The position numbers and the translations under genes were made by a program. Below are positions 17,360 through 26,205 of a stretch of 53,176 nt of DNA, piece by piece. The stretch is from contig DLAR01000092.1 of assembly GCA_002494015.1 (NCBI GenBank), positions 22,567 through 75,742 of the forward strand, given 5' to 3'. This DNA is from Porphyromonadaceae bacterium UBA7042 (GTDB taxonomy: Bacteria > Bacteroidota > Bacteroidia > Bacteroidales > Muribaculaceae). The notes under the pieces are model-generated. The model was given only the letters and a program-made list of their open reading frames with translations. It was not told where the DNA came from and did no database searches. Numbering within the stretch: the stretch's first letter is position 1; the number at the start of each line of letters is the position of its first letter.

Positions 17360-20300
17360 ATGAAAAAACAGATATTCACGCTGATACTGGCCATGATCAC
17401 GGCAATGACCGTCATGGCGCAGACAAGCGTTCGCGGCGTTGTCACCTCGGCAGGCGACGATGAGCCGATGATTGGAGCCTCGGTCATGGTAAAGGGCACG
17501 TCCAACGGCGCCGCTACCGACCTTGACGGCAACTACTCACTGAAAAACGTCCCCGCCGACGCGACCCTCGTCTTCTCGGCCATCGGGTTCCAGACTGTAG
17601 AGGAGAAAGTCAGCGGACGCTCCGAAATCAACGTTGTCATGAAAGAACAGAGCGAGCTTCTCGACGAGGTAGTGGTCGTCGGCTACGGCACCGTAAAGCG
17701 CAGCGACCTGACAAGCTCGATTTCGACCATCAAGGGCGAGAAAATCGTCGAGCAGACCACGGGTAACGCGATGGACGCGCTCCAAGGCAAGGTCAACGGC
17801 GTGCAGATTGCCTCGGGCGGCGGCCCCGGCACACAGCCCCGCGTAATCATCCGCGGTGTCACCACCGTCAACGGCAGCACCCCTCTCTATGTTGTCGACG
17901 GTATGCCTGTCGGCACCGACATCAACTTCCTCAACCCCGGCGACATCGAGTCGATGGAGGTGTTGAAAGACGCGTCGGCATCGGCAATCTACGGTACCCG
18001 TGGCTCTAACGGTGTCATCCTCATCACCACCAAGAAAGGCTCGGCAGGCGCGACACATGTCAGCTTTACCGCCAACGTCGGTTTCCAGACCCTGAAGAAA
18101 CCCGACATGGCAGGCGCGGCCGAATATGAACAGGTGTTCCGCGCCAGCTATGCCAACGACGGCCGCGTGGCTCCGTGGAACAGTCCCAAGACAGGCTACA
18201 CCGATGCCGAAGGCACCGACTGGTGGGACGAGGTCATCAACAAGACCGCCCTCGTGCAGAACTACCAGTTATCTATCAACGGCGGCAACGAGAAATACAA
18301 CTATGCACTCTCGATGGGTTACTTCCGCGACAACTCGCAGTATGACGTGGGTTACTGGGACAAAGTCACCATCAACCTCAACACCGAGTACAATTTCAAC
18401 AAGTATGTGAAAGCCGGCTTGCAGATGGCGCCCCGCACCGAGTCTTGGGAAAACACCCCCAACCAGTTTGGCTCGGCTATGGGCATGGACCCCACGACCC
18501 CCGTGTTCCGCCCCGAGGAGGAATGGACCGACAATGTATATAACCGCTACCAGCGTTCCTACAACAACCAAGTATGGAACCCCGCGGCATCACTCGCCCG
18601 TCCCGCCGACAAGACCCGCAAGTGGGGAATCCTTCTCAACCCCTACATTCAGATTATGCCCATCGAGGGCCTGACACTCAAGACCCAGTTTGGCTTCAAC
18701 GCATCCTTCCAGCGCGCCGACAGCTACTCTCCCAAGTTCTCGCTCGACGCACTCGAACAGGCCACCACCAGCAGCGTCTCACGCCAGATGAACGAATGGA
18801 GCGACTGGAACTGGACCAACACCATCAACTACATGAAGACCTTCAACCGCGTCCACAACCTCAACGTCATGGCAGGTTTCACCGCCGAGCGTTTCAACGA
18901 CTACTGGGTGAAGGGCTACCGCGAGGGAATCCCCAGTGACAACGAGGCTCTGCACGAGGTGAACGCGGGCACTACCGCCGACAACGCAAGCGGCAACTCG
19001 GGCCACAACTCGCTCGTCTCCTACCTCGGCCGACTGATGTACAACTTTGACAACCGCTACTACATCACCGCCACCGTGCGTGTCGACGGCTCGTCTAAGT
19101 TCCCCAAAGGCAACAAATATGCCACATTCCCCTCGGTTTCGGGCGCATGGCGCATCTCCAACGAGGCTTTCATGAAAGACCAGACCGTGGTCGACAACCT
19201 CAAGCTCCGTCTCGGCTGGGGCAAGGTGGGAAATCAGGCCATCTCCAACTCGGCCTACCTTACCCTCATGGGTCAGGCCGACTATGTTTTCGGCGGCATC
19301 CGCGTTCCCGGCACCACTGTATCGTCGGTCGGCAACAACAAGCTCAAATGGGAGACCGTCGAGGACTACAACATCGGTATCGACGCAAGTTTCTTCAACT
19401 CGCGCCTCGACGTTACCCTCGATTTCTATCAGAAGAAGTCCCACGACATGCTCTATGCCAAGAACAATATCTTTGCCCTCGGTTATCCCGCATGGCAGAG
19501 TCAGGTGACCATGAACATCGGCGAGATGGAGGCCACCGGCTGGGAAGTGGGCCTCAACTGGCATGACCGCGTAGGAGAAGTGCGCTACGACATCGGCGTT
19601 AACCTCTCGGGCGTGCGCAACAAGGCAGTCAAGCTCTCGGGCGACGGCCCCGTCTATGCCAGCGGTTTCAACGGCGACCAGATCAACCGCACCGAGGACG
19701 GCGGCCTGCTCGGACGATTCTACGGCTACACCGCCGACGGTATTTTCCAGAACTGGACCGAGGTCTATGCCCACAGTGACGAGCACGGAAACCTCATCCA
19801 GCCCAATGCACAGCCCGGCGACGTGCGTTTCCTCGACATGAACCACGACGGCACAATCAATGACGAGGACAAGCGCTATATCGGCAACCCGTTCCCCGAC
19901 CTGATGATGGGCGTGAACCTCGCGGCCTACTGGCGCGACTGGGACTTCACGGCCAACTTCTACGGGACATTCGGCAACGACATCTTCAACACCACCAAGT
20001 CACGCTATGCCGGCGGTGGCGGCGAAAATGTCTATGCGGGAACCATCAACAAGGCTTGGCACGGCGAAGGCACCTCCAACGACATCCCCCGCCTGACCGC
20101 CAACGACAGCAATCAGAACTATGCCCGCGTCTCCACATTCTATGTAGAGGACGGCAGCTATTTCCGCTGCAAGCTGCTCCAGCTCGGCTATACCATCCCC
20201 AAGAAACTGCTCGGCGGCACCACGCTGCGTCTTTCTTTCTCGGCCCAGAACCCCTTCACCGTCACCAAGTATTCGGGCATGGACCCCGAGCGTCCCGCAA

Positions 20301-20389
20301 TGAACGGAAGCGTGCTTGAGACAGGTGTCGACTGGATTGCCTACCCCAACCCCCGCACATTCCTTTTCGGTCTTAACTTTAACTTCTAA
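17360..20389 (+). CDS. SusC/RagA-family TonB-dependent transporter
   Basis: A 1009-residue outer-membrane transporter that imports oligosaccharides with energy from TonB. Signal peptide 1-20 (ends VMAQ). Residues about 23-100 are the carboxypeptidase-regulatory-like domain (SVRGVVTSAGDDEPMIGASV), followed by the family signature DEVVVVGYGTVKRSDLTSSI, the plug domain (about 115-230, with LKDASASAIYGTRGSNGVIL), and a 22-strand barrel ending in a terminal aromatic strand (RTFLFGLNFNF). It overlaps the SusD start by one base (TAATG), so the two are translationally coupled, as expected for a pair that forms the pedal-bin SusCD complex. Substrate is not readable from sequence. Confidence 0.97.
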   Translation: MKKQIFTLILAMITAMTVMAQTSVRGVVTSAGDDEPMIGASVMVKGTSNGAATDLDGNYSLKNVPADATLVFSAIGFQTVEEKVSGRSEINVVMKEQSELLDEVVVVGYGTVKRSDLTSSISTIKGEKIVEQTTGNAMDALQGKVNGVQIASGGGPGTQPRVIIRGVTTVNGSTPLYVVDGMPVGTDINFLNPGDIESMEVLKDASASAIYGTRGSNGVILITTKKGSAGATHVSFTANVGFQTLKKPDMAGAAEYEQVFRASYANDGRVAPWNSPKTGYTDAEGTDWWDEVINKTALVQNYQLSINGGNEKYNYALSMGYFRDNSQYDVGYWDKVTINLNTEYNFNKYVKAGLQMAPRTESWENTPNQFGSAMGMDPTTPVFRPEEEWTDNVYNRYQRSYNNQVWNPAASLARPADKTRKWGILLNPYIQIMPIEGLTLKTQFGFNASFQRADSYSPKFSLDALEQATTSSVSRQMNEWSDWNWTNTINYMKTFNRVHNLNVMAGFTAERFNDYWVKGYREGIPSDNEALHEVNAGTTADNASGNSGHNSLVSYLGRLMYNFDNRYYITATVRVDGSSKFPKGNKYATFPSVSGAWRISNEAFMKDQTVVDNLKLRLGWGKVGNQAISNSAYLTLMGQADYVFGGIRVPGTTVSSVGNNKLKWETVEDYNIGIDASFFNSRLDVTLDFYQKKSHDMLYAKNNIFALGYPAWQSQVTMNIGEMEATGWEVGLNWHDRVGEVRYDIGVNLSGVRNKAVKLSGDGPVYASGFNGDQINRTEDGGLLGRFYGYTADGIFQNWTEVYAHSDEHGNLIQPNAQPGDVRFLDMNHDGTINDEDKRYIGNPFPDLMMGVNLAAYWRDWDFTANFYGTFGNDIFNTTKSRYAGGGGENVYAGTINKAWHGEGTSNDIPRLTANDSNQNYARVSTFYVEDGSYFRCKLLQLGYTIPKKLLGGTTLRLSFSAQNPFTVTKYSGMDPERPAMNGSVLETGVDWIAYPNPRTFLFGLNFNF

Positions 20390-22029
20390 TGTCACTCATG
20401 AAAAAGATATATTTACTGTCACTCGCGCTCATAACGGCCCTGCTGACCACCTCCTGTGAAGACTTCCTCACCGAGGATGTCCGCGGTCAGGAGAACCTCG
20501 ACACCTATTTCTCCAACGAGGAGGAAGCCGAAAACTTCATCACCGGCTGCTATGCCTCGATTACCTACGATGACTGGTGGCAGATCGACAACTTCTGGAT
20601 TCTCGCCGACATGTGCAGCGACGACTACTGGATGGGTAACTGCACCCAGTCTCAGGACGGCTACGTCCAGCTCGCCCATTATCAGGGAACAGGTCAGGAA
20701 AACGGAACCATCGCCAATTTCTGGCAGTATCGCTACAAGGGTATCCTGCGCTGCAACGTCGCCATCGACCGCATCCCGCAGGCCAATATATATGACGAGC
20801 AGAAGAAAGCGCGCCTCATCGCCGAGGCAAAGTTCCTCCGCGCCTATTACTACTTTGAACTCGTCAAGAACTTCGGCGGTGTGCCTCTGATGACAGGCTT
20901 CCTCATGCCCCACGAGGTCAGCGGCATCACCCGTGCAAGCGTTGACGAGGTATATGAATTCATCTGGAAAGACCTCCGCGAGGCCATCGACATCCTCCCC
21001 GCCAAGAAGGAACAGGCTGCCGCCGACCTCGGACGCGCAACACGCGGCGCGGCACTCGGCCTCCACGGAAAGACTCTCGTGTTCCGCGAAAAATGGGCCG
21101 CCGCCAAGGACACCCTCGGCCTCCTCATTCAGGAAAACGAATATAAGCTGATGGACAACTTCGGCGATGTGTGGAACGTTGACCACAACAACAATGCCGA
21201 GTCGCTCTTCGAAGTGCAGTACATGTACAGCGACCGCTACTCCCTCGGCGGCTGCCTCTCGATTATCTCGGGACCCCGCGACGTGAACGATCAGGACGGA
21301 TGGGCATGGGGACTCCCGACAGCCAATCTTGAAAACGCGTTCATCGAGGCAGGCGACACCGAGCGTCTCCGCTGGACCATCATCAAGAACGGCGCGACCG
21401 AAATCGCCGGCGAGGACAATTTTGCCGGTCTGATTGCCAAGCAGGGCAACGCCAACGGCAACGGCAGCTACTGCATCCCGCCGCGCTCCAACAAGAGTGC
21501 CCGCATCTCGCGCAAAATCTACATCCCGTTTGACAAGCGTCCCGAGAAATTTGAGAAATGCCGCATCCCGCTCAACCACCGCATCCTCCGTCTTGCCGAC
21601 ATCTATCTGCTCTATGCCGAGGCTTGCAACGAGCTGGGTCAGGACGGCGAGGCTTGCATCTATCTCAACAAGGTGCGCAACCGTGCCAAGCTCGGCGACC
21701 TCAACCTGACCGGCTGGGACCTCCGCAAGGCCATCCGTCTGGAACGCCGCCTCGAGCTCGCGCTTGAGTCGCAGCGTCTCGACGACATCCGCCGCTGGAC
21801 CGACGAAAACGGCAAGAAAGTCATCTGCAACCTCATGGGTCCCGACGGCTCGTTTGTAAAATGGAACACCGACCCCGCCACCGCCGACCCCATCGAGTGG
21901 GCACAGCAGAACGAGTCCTCTGACAAGGGCATCAGTTTCCGCGAGGACCGTGACATGGTATTCCCCATCCCGCTCTACGAAATCACTATCTCCAACGGTC
22001 TCATTCTGCAGAATCCCGGTTGGAATTAA
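20389..22029 (+). CDS. SusD/RagB-family surface lipoprotein
   Basis: A 546-residue SusD-like lipoprotein, the lid that captures glycans over the SusC barrel. The signal peptide ends at LLTTSC (Cys about residue 23) followed by acidic EDFLTED, matching surface export. The start of the mature protein, DFLTEDVRGQENLDTYFSNE, is the usual SusD opening. The helical TPR-like scaffold follows (ARLIAEAKFLRAYYYFELVK is the classic motif), and the C-terminus RDMVFPIPLYEITISNGLILQNPGW is the family ending. Two in-frame ATGs (20389 and 20398) are possible; the first overlaps the SusC stop, the second starts directly at the signal peptide MKKIYLL. Confidence 0.97.
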   Translation: MSLMKKIYLLSLALITALLTTSCEDFLTEDVRGQENLDTYFSNEEEAENFITGCYASITYDDWWQIDNFWILADMCSDDYWMGNCTQSQDGYVQLAHYQGTGQENGTIANFWQYRYKGILRCNVAIDRIPQANIYDEQKKARLIAEAKFLRAYYYFELVKNFGGVPLMTGFLMPHEVSGITRASVDEVYEFIWKDLREAIDILPAKKEQAAADLGRATRGAALGLHGKTLVFREKWAAAKDTLGLLIQENEYKLMDNFGDVWNVDHNNNAESLFEVQYMYSDRYSLGGCLSIISGPRDVNDQDGWAWGLPTANLENAFIEAGDTERLRWTIIKNGATEIAGEDNFAGLIAKQGNANGNGSYCIPPRSNKSARISRKIYIPFDKRPEKFEKCRIPLNHRILRLADIYLLYAEACNELGQDGEACIYLNKVRNRAKLGDLNLTGWDLRKAIRLERRLELALESQRLDDIRRWTDENGKKVICNLMGPDGSFVKWNTDPATADPIEWAQQNESSDKGISFREDRDMVFPIPLYEITISNGLILQNPGWN

Positions 22030-22035
22030 CCCCTC

Positions 22036-22113
22036 AAAAAACAAGGGCTGCGGCCCCGGTATCAGTAATTTTTCGTCCCGGAGGGGATGATTGCCGCAAC
22101 CCTTGTTTTTTTT
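22036..22113 (+). terminator. Intercistronic hairpin between SusD and GH30
   Basis: A long outer stem (AAACAAGGGCTGCGGC at 22039-22054 with its near-complement at 22093-22108, one mismatch) encloses an inner GC-rich stem (CCCC.../...GGGG) and ends in a run of T. It looks like a terminator or attenuator placed inside the operon, which would lower expression of GH30 relative to SusCD. Confidence 0.7.
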
Positions 22114-22156
22114 AACAATCACACTCCCCACTACAATATACATTATTACAATCACA

Positions 22157-23767
22157 ATGAAACGAAACATTATATTGATGACAGCCGCTATGGCGATGTC
22201 GGTCACCGTGGCCGCCTGCAGCGACGATGACCCCAAGCCTTCGTCAGGCTCCAACGGCTCGCCGGCTGTCGCTGTCGACAAAAACGTTACAATCGACGCA
22301 TCGCGCACCTATCAGACGATTCAGGGTTTTGCCGCATCTGACTGCTGGATGGGCAACTGGATCGGCAGCGTGTGGACCGGAAACCGTCAGAAAATGGCTA
22401 CCGAGATGTTCTCGCAGCAGCTTGACGCCGACGGACAACCCCTCGGCATCGGCCTGTCCATGTGGCGCGTCAATCTCGGCGCGGGCAGCTATGAACAGGG
22501 CGACAAGTCGGGCATCAACACCGTCAACCGCCGTGCAGAAAGCTACCTCGGTTCCGACGGGAAATATGATTGGAACAAATGCGAGGGCCAGCGCTACTTC
22601 ATGGAGCAGGCCAAGCAGATGGGTGTCGAGAAATTCGTGCTGTTCTCCAACTCGCCGCTCGTGCAGTATACCTACAACGGTCAGGGACGTTCTGACCGCG
22701 GCGGTTACTCCAACCTCAAGAGCGAGCACTATGGTGACTTCGCCGGTTATCTGGCCGATGTCGCCGCCCACTTCGTAGGCGAAGGCTACAACGTGACCCA
22801 CATCTCCCCCTACAACGAGCCTCAGTACAACTGGGAAGGCCGCGATCAGGAGGGTTCAGGCTGGACCAACTTTGAACAGGCCAAGATGGTGCGCGAGCTT
22901 GATGCCGCCCTCACCGCCCGCAGCCTCAACGTCGACATCCTCCCCGGCGAGGCGGCAAGCTACGAATATCTCTACAAGACTTCGGGCGACCCCAACCGCT
23001 CCAACATCCTTTCGGCCTACTTCACCCCCGGCTCGCAGTCCTATATCGGCGACCTTCCCCATGTCAAAAACATCGTGGGCGCCCACAGCTACTGGACCGA
23101 CGGCACATGGGAAGGGATGCGCAGCGTCCGCAGCACTATGGCATCGGCGGCAGCAGCCCGCGGTGTCGAGGTGTGGCAGACCGAGTGGTCGATGCTCGGC
23201 GACGGCTATTCGACCAACGAGTTTGCCGGTTTTGACAACTGCACCGAGCTTGACATCGCCCTCTACATGTCCAAGGTCATCCACAACGACCTCACCGAGG
23301 GCAACGTGACCTCTTGGAGCTACTGGACCGCGATGGACGTTCCCCACTATGGCCACATGAACCGTTTCCTCCTCCTGTCGCTGACTCCCGCAGGTGGCGA
23401 GTGGGGCGACATCTGGGCCGGCACCGGCACCTATTACCCGACATCCACCCTGTGGGTCCTCGGCAATTACAGCCGCTTTATCCGCCCCGGTTACCGCCGC
23501 ATCGACCTCGACATGTATGACTCGCGCAGTTTCTTCGCGTCGGCCTACATATCTCCCGACTCCAAGCGCATCGTGGCTGTCTACACCAACCTCTCGCGCA
23601 AGCCTGTCGTCCTGACCGAGACCCGCGAAGGCTGGCCCGGCGAACCCACCGCTGTCACCACCTACACCACCTCGGCCTCCAAGAATCTCAAAAACATGAC
23701 CGTGGCACCCGGCGAACCCGTCACTCTCGACGCGCAGGCGGTCACTACCGTTGTCTACGACTTCTAA
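22157..23767 (+). CDS. GH30-family glycoside hydrolase, surface lipoprotein
   Basis: A 536-residue retaining glycosidase of clan GH-A, family GH30 (beta-glucanases, beta-galactanases, xylanases and related). The ATG at 22157 is chosen because it opens a signal peptide ending VAAC followed by SDDD, a surface lipoprotein signal; a longer frame from 22091 lies inside the hairpin. The acid/base is Glu221 in SPYNEPQYNWEG, the nucleophile Glu343 in VWQTEWSMLGD. The segment QEGSGWTN after the NEP motif resembles endo-beta-1,6-galactanase-like GH30 members more than glucuronoxylanases as I recall them, but the subfamily is uncertain. The C-terminal beta-sandwich ends AVTTVVYDF. Last gene of the operon, and the only glycosidase in it. 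Confidence 0.9.
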   Translation: MKRNIILMTAAMAMSVTVAACSDDDPKPSSGSNGSPAVAVDKNVTIDASRTYQTIQGFAASDCWMGNWIGSVWTGNRQKMATEMFSQQLDADGQPLGIGLSMWRVNLGAGSYEQGDKSGINTVNRRAESYLGSDGKYDWNKCEGQRYFMEQAKQMGVEKFVLFSNSPLVQYTYNGQGRSDRGGYSNLKSEHYGDFAGYLADVAAHFVGEGYNVTHISPYNEPQYNWEGRDQEGSGWTNFEQAKMVRELDAALTARSLNVDILPGEAASYEYLYKTSGDPNRSNILSAYFTPGSQSYIGDLPHVKNIVGAHSYWTDGTWEGMRSVRSTMASAAAARGVEVWQTEWSMLGDGYSTNEFAGFDNCTELDIALYMSKVIHNDLTEGNVTSWSYWTAMDVPHYGHMNRFLLLSLTPAGGEWGDIWAGTGTYYPTSTLWVLGNYSRFIRPGYRRIDLDMYDSRSFFASAYISPDSKRIVAVYTNLSRKPVVLTETREGWPGEPTAVTTYTTSASKNLKNMTVAPGEPVTLDAQAVTTVVYDF

Positions 23768-23782
23768 AAAATCATCTTCCGA

Positions 23783-23832
23783 TAAAAGCAATATCCCCCG
23801 CAGCGAAACAGCTGCGGGGGATATTGCTTTTA
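23783..23832. terminator. Strong bidirectional terminator
   Basis: A 22-bp near-perfect stem (TAAAAGCAATATCCCCCGCAGC at 23783 onward) with a GAAACA loop, flanked by A and T runs. It separates the SusCD operon from the convergent lpxA gene and can end transcription from both sides. Confidence 0.92.
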
Positions 23833-23879
23833 GGATATGTTTGTCCCGGCGGCGCGATTTACTGCGCCATGCCGGCCGG

Positions 23880-24665
23880 TTATTCCAGATCCTTGGGGAT
23901 GGCGACAATCTTCAGGTCGACACCACGGATGAAGCTGACGATGTTGTCGCGGTATTCCGACGGCTCAACGTCGGCCTCGATGCGGCGCAGGGCGTTAAAT
24001 ACCGATGTGCCGGTCTGATATACATGACGGTAACACTTGGCCACATCGTCAATCTGCTCGTCGGTATAGCCATGCTTGCGCATAACGACTGCGTTGACAC
24101 CGAAATAGGCTGTCGGGTTGTGGGCCATGATGCAGAAAGGAGGCACGTTTCCGCCTATGCGGCAGCCACCCTTTACCAGCACCCAGTCACCCACGCGGCA
24201 TCCCTCGTGGACAACCACAGCCGACGAGAGAATGGAGCATTTCCCGATTTCGACATCGCCGGCGATAGAGACATTGTTGCCGATGACACACTGACCGACT
24301 ATGCGAGAGTCATGACCCACATGAGAATTGGCCATTACAAACGAGTCAGGGCCGATAAACGTGCCTCTCTCGGTCATGAAACCACGGTTGACGATGACGT
24401 TCTCGCGGATGACGGTATTGTCGCCGATTTCGCAACGGCTCGGCTCGCCGTGCCAGCGGAAATCCTGCGGGTCGGCACCGACGATGGCGCCCTGATATAT
24501 GCGGCATTTGTTGCCTATCTTAGTGCCACGGCACACCGAGGCAAACGACATAATGACACAGCCGTCGCCAATCTCGACATCCTTGTCGATACAGGCAAAG
24601 GGATAGATGGTGACATCGCGGCCAATCTTGGCCTCGGGGTCGATGTGGGCTAATGGACTAATCAT
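23880..24665 (-). CDS. lpxA: UDP-N-acetylglucosamine acyltransferase
   Basis: Cytoplasmic enzyme for the first step of lipid A synthesis, transferring an acyl chain from acyl-ACP to UDP-GlcNAc. The 261-residue length is normal. The first two thirds is a left-handed beta helix of hexapeptide repeats (AKIGRDVTIYPFACIDKDVEIG and so on). His118 in MANSHVGHDSRIVG matches the catalytic His of the family (His125 in E. coli), with His115 in the second conserved position. The C-terminal helical part (EQIDDVAKCYRHVYQ) is present. It is not beside lpxC/fabZ or lpxD here. It lies 128 bp downstream of the efflux channel gene across a repeat-rich gap, without a recognisable promoter box. Confidence 0.96.
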   Translation of the reverse strand: MISPLAHIDPEAKIGRDVTIYPFACIDKDVEIGDGCVIMSFASVCRGTKIGNKCRIYQGAIVGADPQDFRWHGEPSRCEIGDNTVIRENVIVNRGFMTERGTFIGPDSFVMANSHVGHDSRIVGQCVIGNNVSIAGDVEIGKCSILSSAVVVHEGCRVGDWVLVKGGCRIGGNVPPFCIMAHNPTAYFGVNAVVMRKHGYTDEQIDDVAKCYRHVYQTGTSVFNALRRIEADVEPSEYRDNIVSFIRGVDLKIVAIPKDLE

Positions 24666-24699
24666 AATTCAATTGTGTTTTGTTTGGTTCTACTTAGGT

Positions 24700-24791
24700 C
24701 GAGGGGGTTTAGGTCTGAGTTTAAGGTTTAGGCTAAAGGATAGACACAACTATTATCTAAACCTTAGACCTAAACCTTAAACCTTAAACAG
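24700..24791. repeat. Imperfect inverted repeat built of TTTAAGG/TTTAGGT heptads
   Basis: The gap between lpxA and the efflux channel gene holds repeated heptad-like words: GTTTAGG and TTTAAGG on the left half and their complements CCTTAAA and CCTAAAC on the right half. The two halves can pair imperfectly over about 35 bp around 24740. No gene or clear promoter is seen. Confidence 0.65.
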
Positions 24792-24793
24792 CC

Positions 24794-26176
24794 TTAACGT
24801 CCGCCGCCGAGCGACTGGTAGAGGTTGATGACGGCGCGTGAGGCAGTCAGCGAACTATTGATCCGTGAAGTCTGCGCGGCAAGAAGGTTCTGCTGGGCAG
24901 TAAGGACTTCAAGATAGGTCGAAGTTCCCAAAGTTAGCAATTCTTGGGTATATTCCACAGATTTTTCGAGATTTTCTACCTGTTTTACGAGAAGATTCTG
25001 CTTTTCAACCGCTTTTTCATATACGGTCATGGCTTCTGACACCTCGGCGGCCGCGCTCATGAGCGAGTATTCAAAGTTGTTGAGCGCCTGCTGCTGTGTT
25101 GCTTTGGCTGCTTCGAGACGGGCAATGTTGGCGCCGCGCGAGAACAGCGGTGCGGTGAGCTGTCCGGCAAGCTGGATGAACCAGTCGCCCGGATTGGACA
25201 CAAACGAGCCGAGCAGGTTGGTGAACCCGCCGTTGGCGGTGATGTTGAGCGAGGGATAGAACGCGGCGCGGGCCGATGCGGTCGAATAGAACGCCACGGC
25301 GAGATTCTGCTCGGCGGCGCGCACGTCGGGACGGGCGGCAAGCTCCTGCATGGGGATGGCAGCGCGGAACATCTCGGGCGCGGTCAGTGTCGAGGTCGGG
25401 GCGACGGCCCAGTGCTGCGGCATGGTGTTGAGCAGCAGCGACATCGAGTTCTGCGCGCTGTGGAGCGACACTTCAAGGTCAGTTATCGACGCGAGGATGC
25501 TGTAGTACTGAGCAGTGCTCTGAACCACGGCGGCCTCGTTGACGCGTCCGGCAAGCTTGAGGTTTTTCATCACCTCTACACTTTCGCTCCAGACCTTGGC
25601 GGTCTCGCGCGACAGGGCGAGCTGGCTTTCGAGCGCGGCAATGGTATAGTAGCACGATGCTACGCCGCCGATAATCTGTGAACGCACGGCCTGCTCGTAA
25701 GCCTCGCTCTGGAGCAGCGCGGCCTTGGCTCCGCGCTTGGAGTTGAGCAGCTTGCCAAAGAGGTCTACCTCCCAGCTCACCGACATGGGCAACTGATAGG
25801 TCCAGCTGAAGTCGTTTCCGGCATAAGAGGCACCCGCGCCGTTGGGGGCAAGGGCCACCGAGGGGAGATAGCTGAGTTTCGCGCCTTTGAGCTGGGCCTG
25901 CGCCATCTTCACGTTGAGACGGGCGTTGTTCAGGTCCTTGTTGTTGACAAGCGCGGTGTTGATAAGGTCGGCAAGCGCGGGGTCGGTAAACACTTGCTGC
26001 CATTGCAGATTGCCGAAAGCCATCGAGTCGGGACGCTCTTTGAGCGCCTGTGCATACTCCTTGACGAGCTGCGAGTCCACATCCTCGGCGTTGTATTTCT
26101 TGTAAATCCCGCAGCCGCTGAGCGCGGTGACGCTCAGTGAGGCTGCAAGAAGAAGTGATATTTTAGTTGATTTCAT
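24794..26176 (-). CDS. TolC-family outer-membrane efflux lipoprotein (NodT type)
   Basis: A 460-residue outer-membrane channel of the OprM/NodT class that completes the tripartite pump. The signal peptide ends at ALSGC (Cys about residue 22), followed by basic GIYKK rather than acidic residues, consistent with staying on the periplasmic side. Two structural repeats of long coiled-coil helices with alternating barrel strands are visible; typical stretches are NNKDLNNARLNVKMAQAQLK and LAARPDVRAAEQNLAVAF. The C-terminal ASRAVINLYQSLGGG is the family ending. Last of three genes (fusion protein, pump, channel) on the same strand, 29 bp after the pump gene. Confidence 0.95.
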   Translation of the reverse strand: MKSTKISLLLAASLSVTALSGCGIYKKYNAEDVDSQLVKEYAQALKERPDSMAFGNLQWQQVFTDPALADLINTALVNNKDLNNARLNVKMAQAQLKGAKLSYLPSVALAPNGAGASYAGNDFSWTYQLPMSVSWEVDLFGKLLNSKRGAKAALLQSEAYEQAVRSQIIGGVASCYYTIAALESQLALSRETAKVWSESVEVMKNLKLAGRVNEAAVVQSTAQYYSILASITDLEVSLHSAQNSMSLLLNTMPQHWAVAPTSTLTAPEMFRAAIPMQELAARPDVRAAEQNLAVAFYSTASARAAFYPSLNITANGGFTNLLGSFVSNPGDWFIQLAGQLTAPLFSRGANIARLEAAKATQQQALNNFEYSLMSAAAEVSEAMTVYEKAVEKQNLLVKQVENLEKSVEYTQELLTLGTSTYLEVLTAQQNLLAAQTSRINSSLTASRAVINLYQSLGGGR

Positions 26177-26205
26177 TATGTTAAACCTTAAACTTAAACG
26201 GTATT

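Noticed and set aside
20419..22308. A 629-codon open frame on the minus strand across susD
   Set aside because: It is antisense to an unmistakable SusD gene. In GC-rich coding DNA the opposite strand often stays open, and its translation shows no domain, signal or normal composition.
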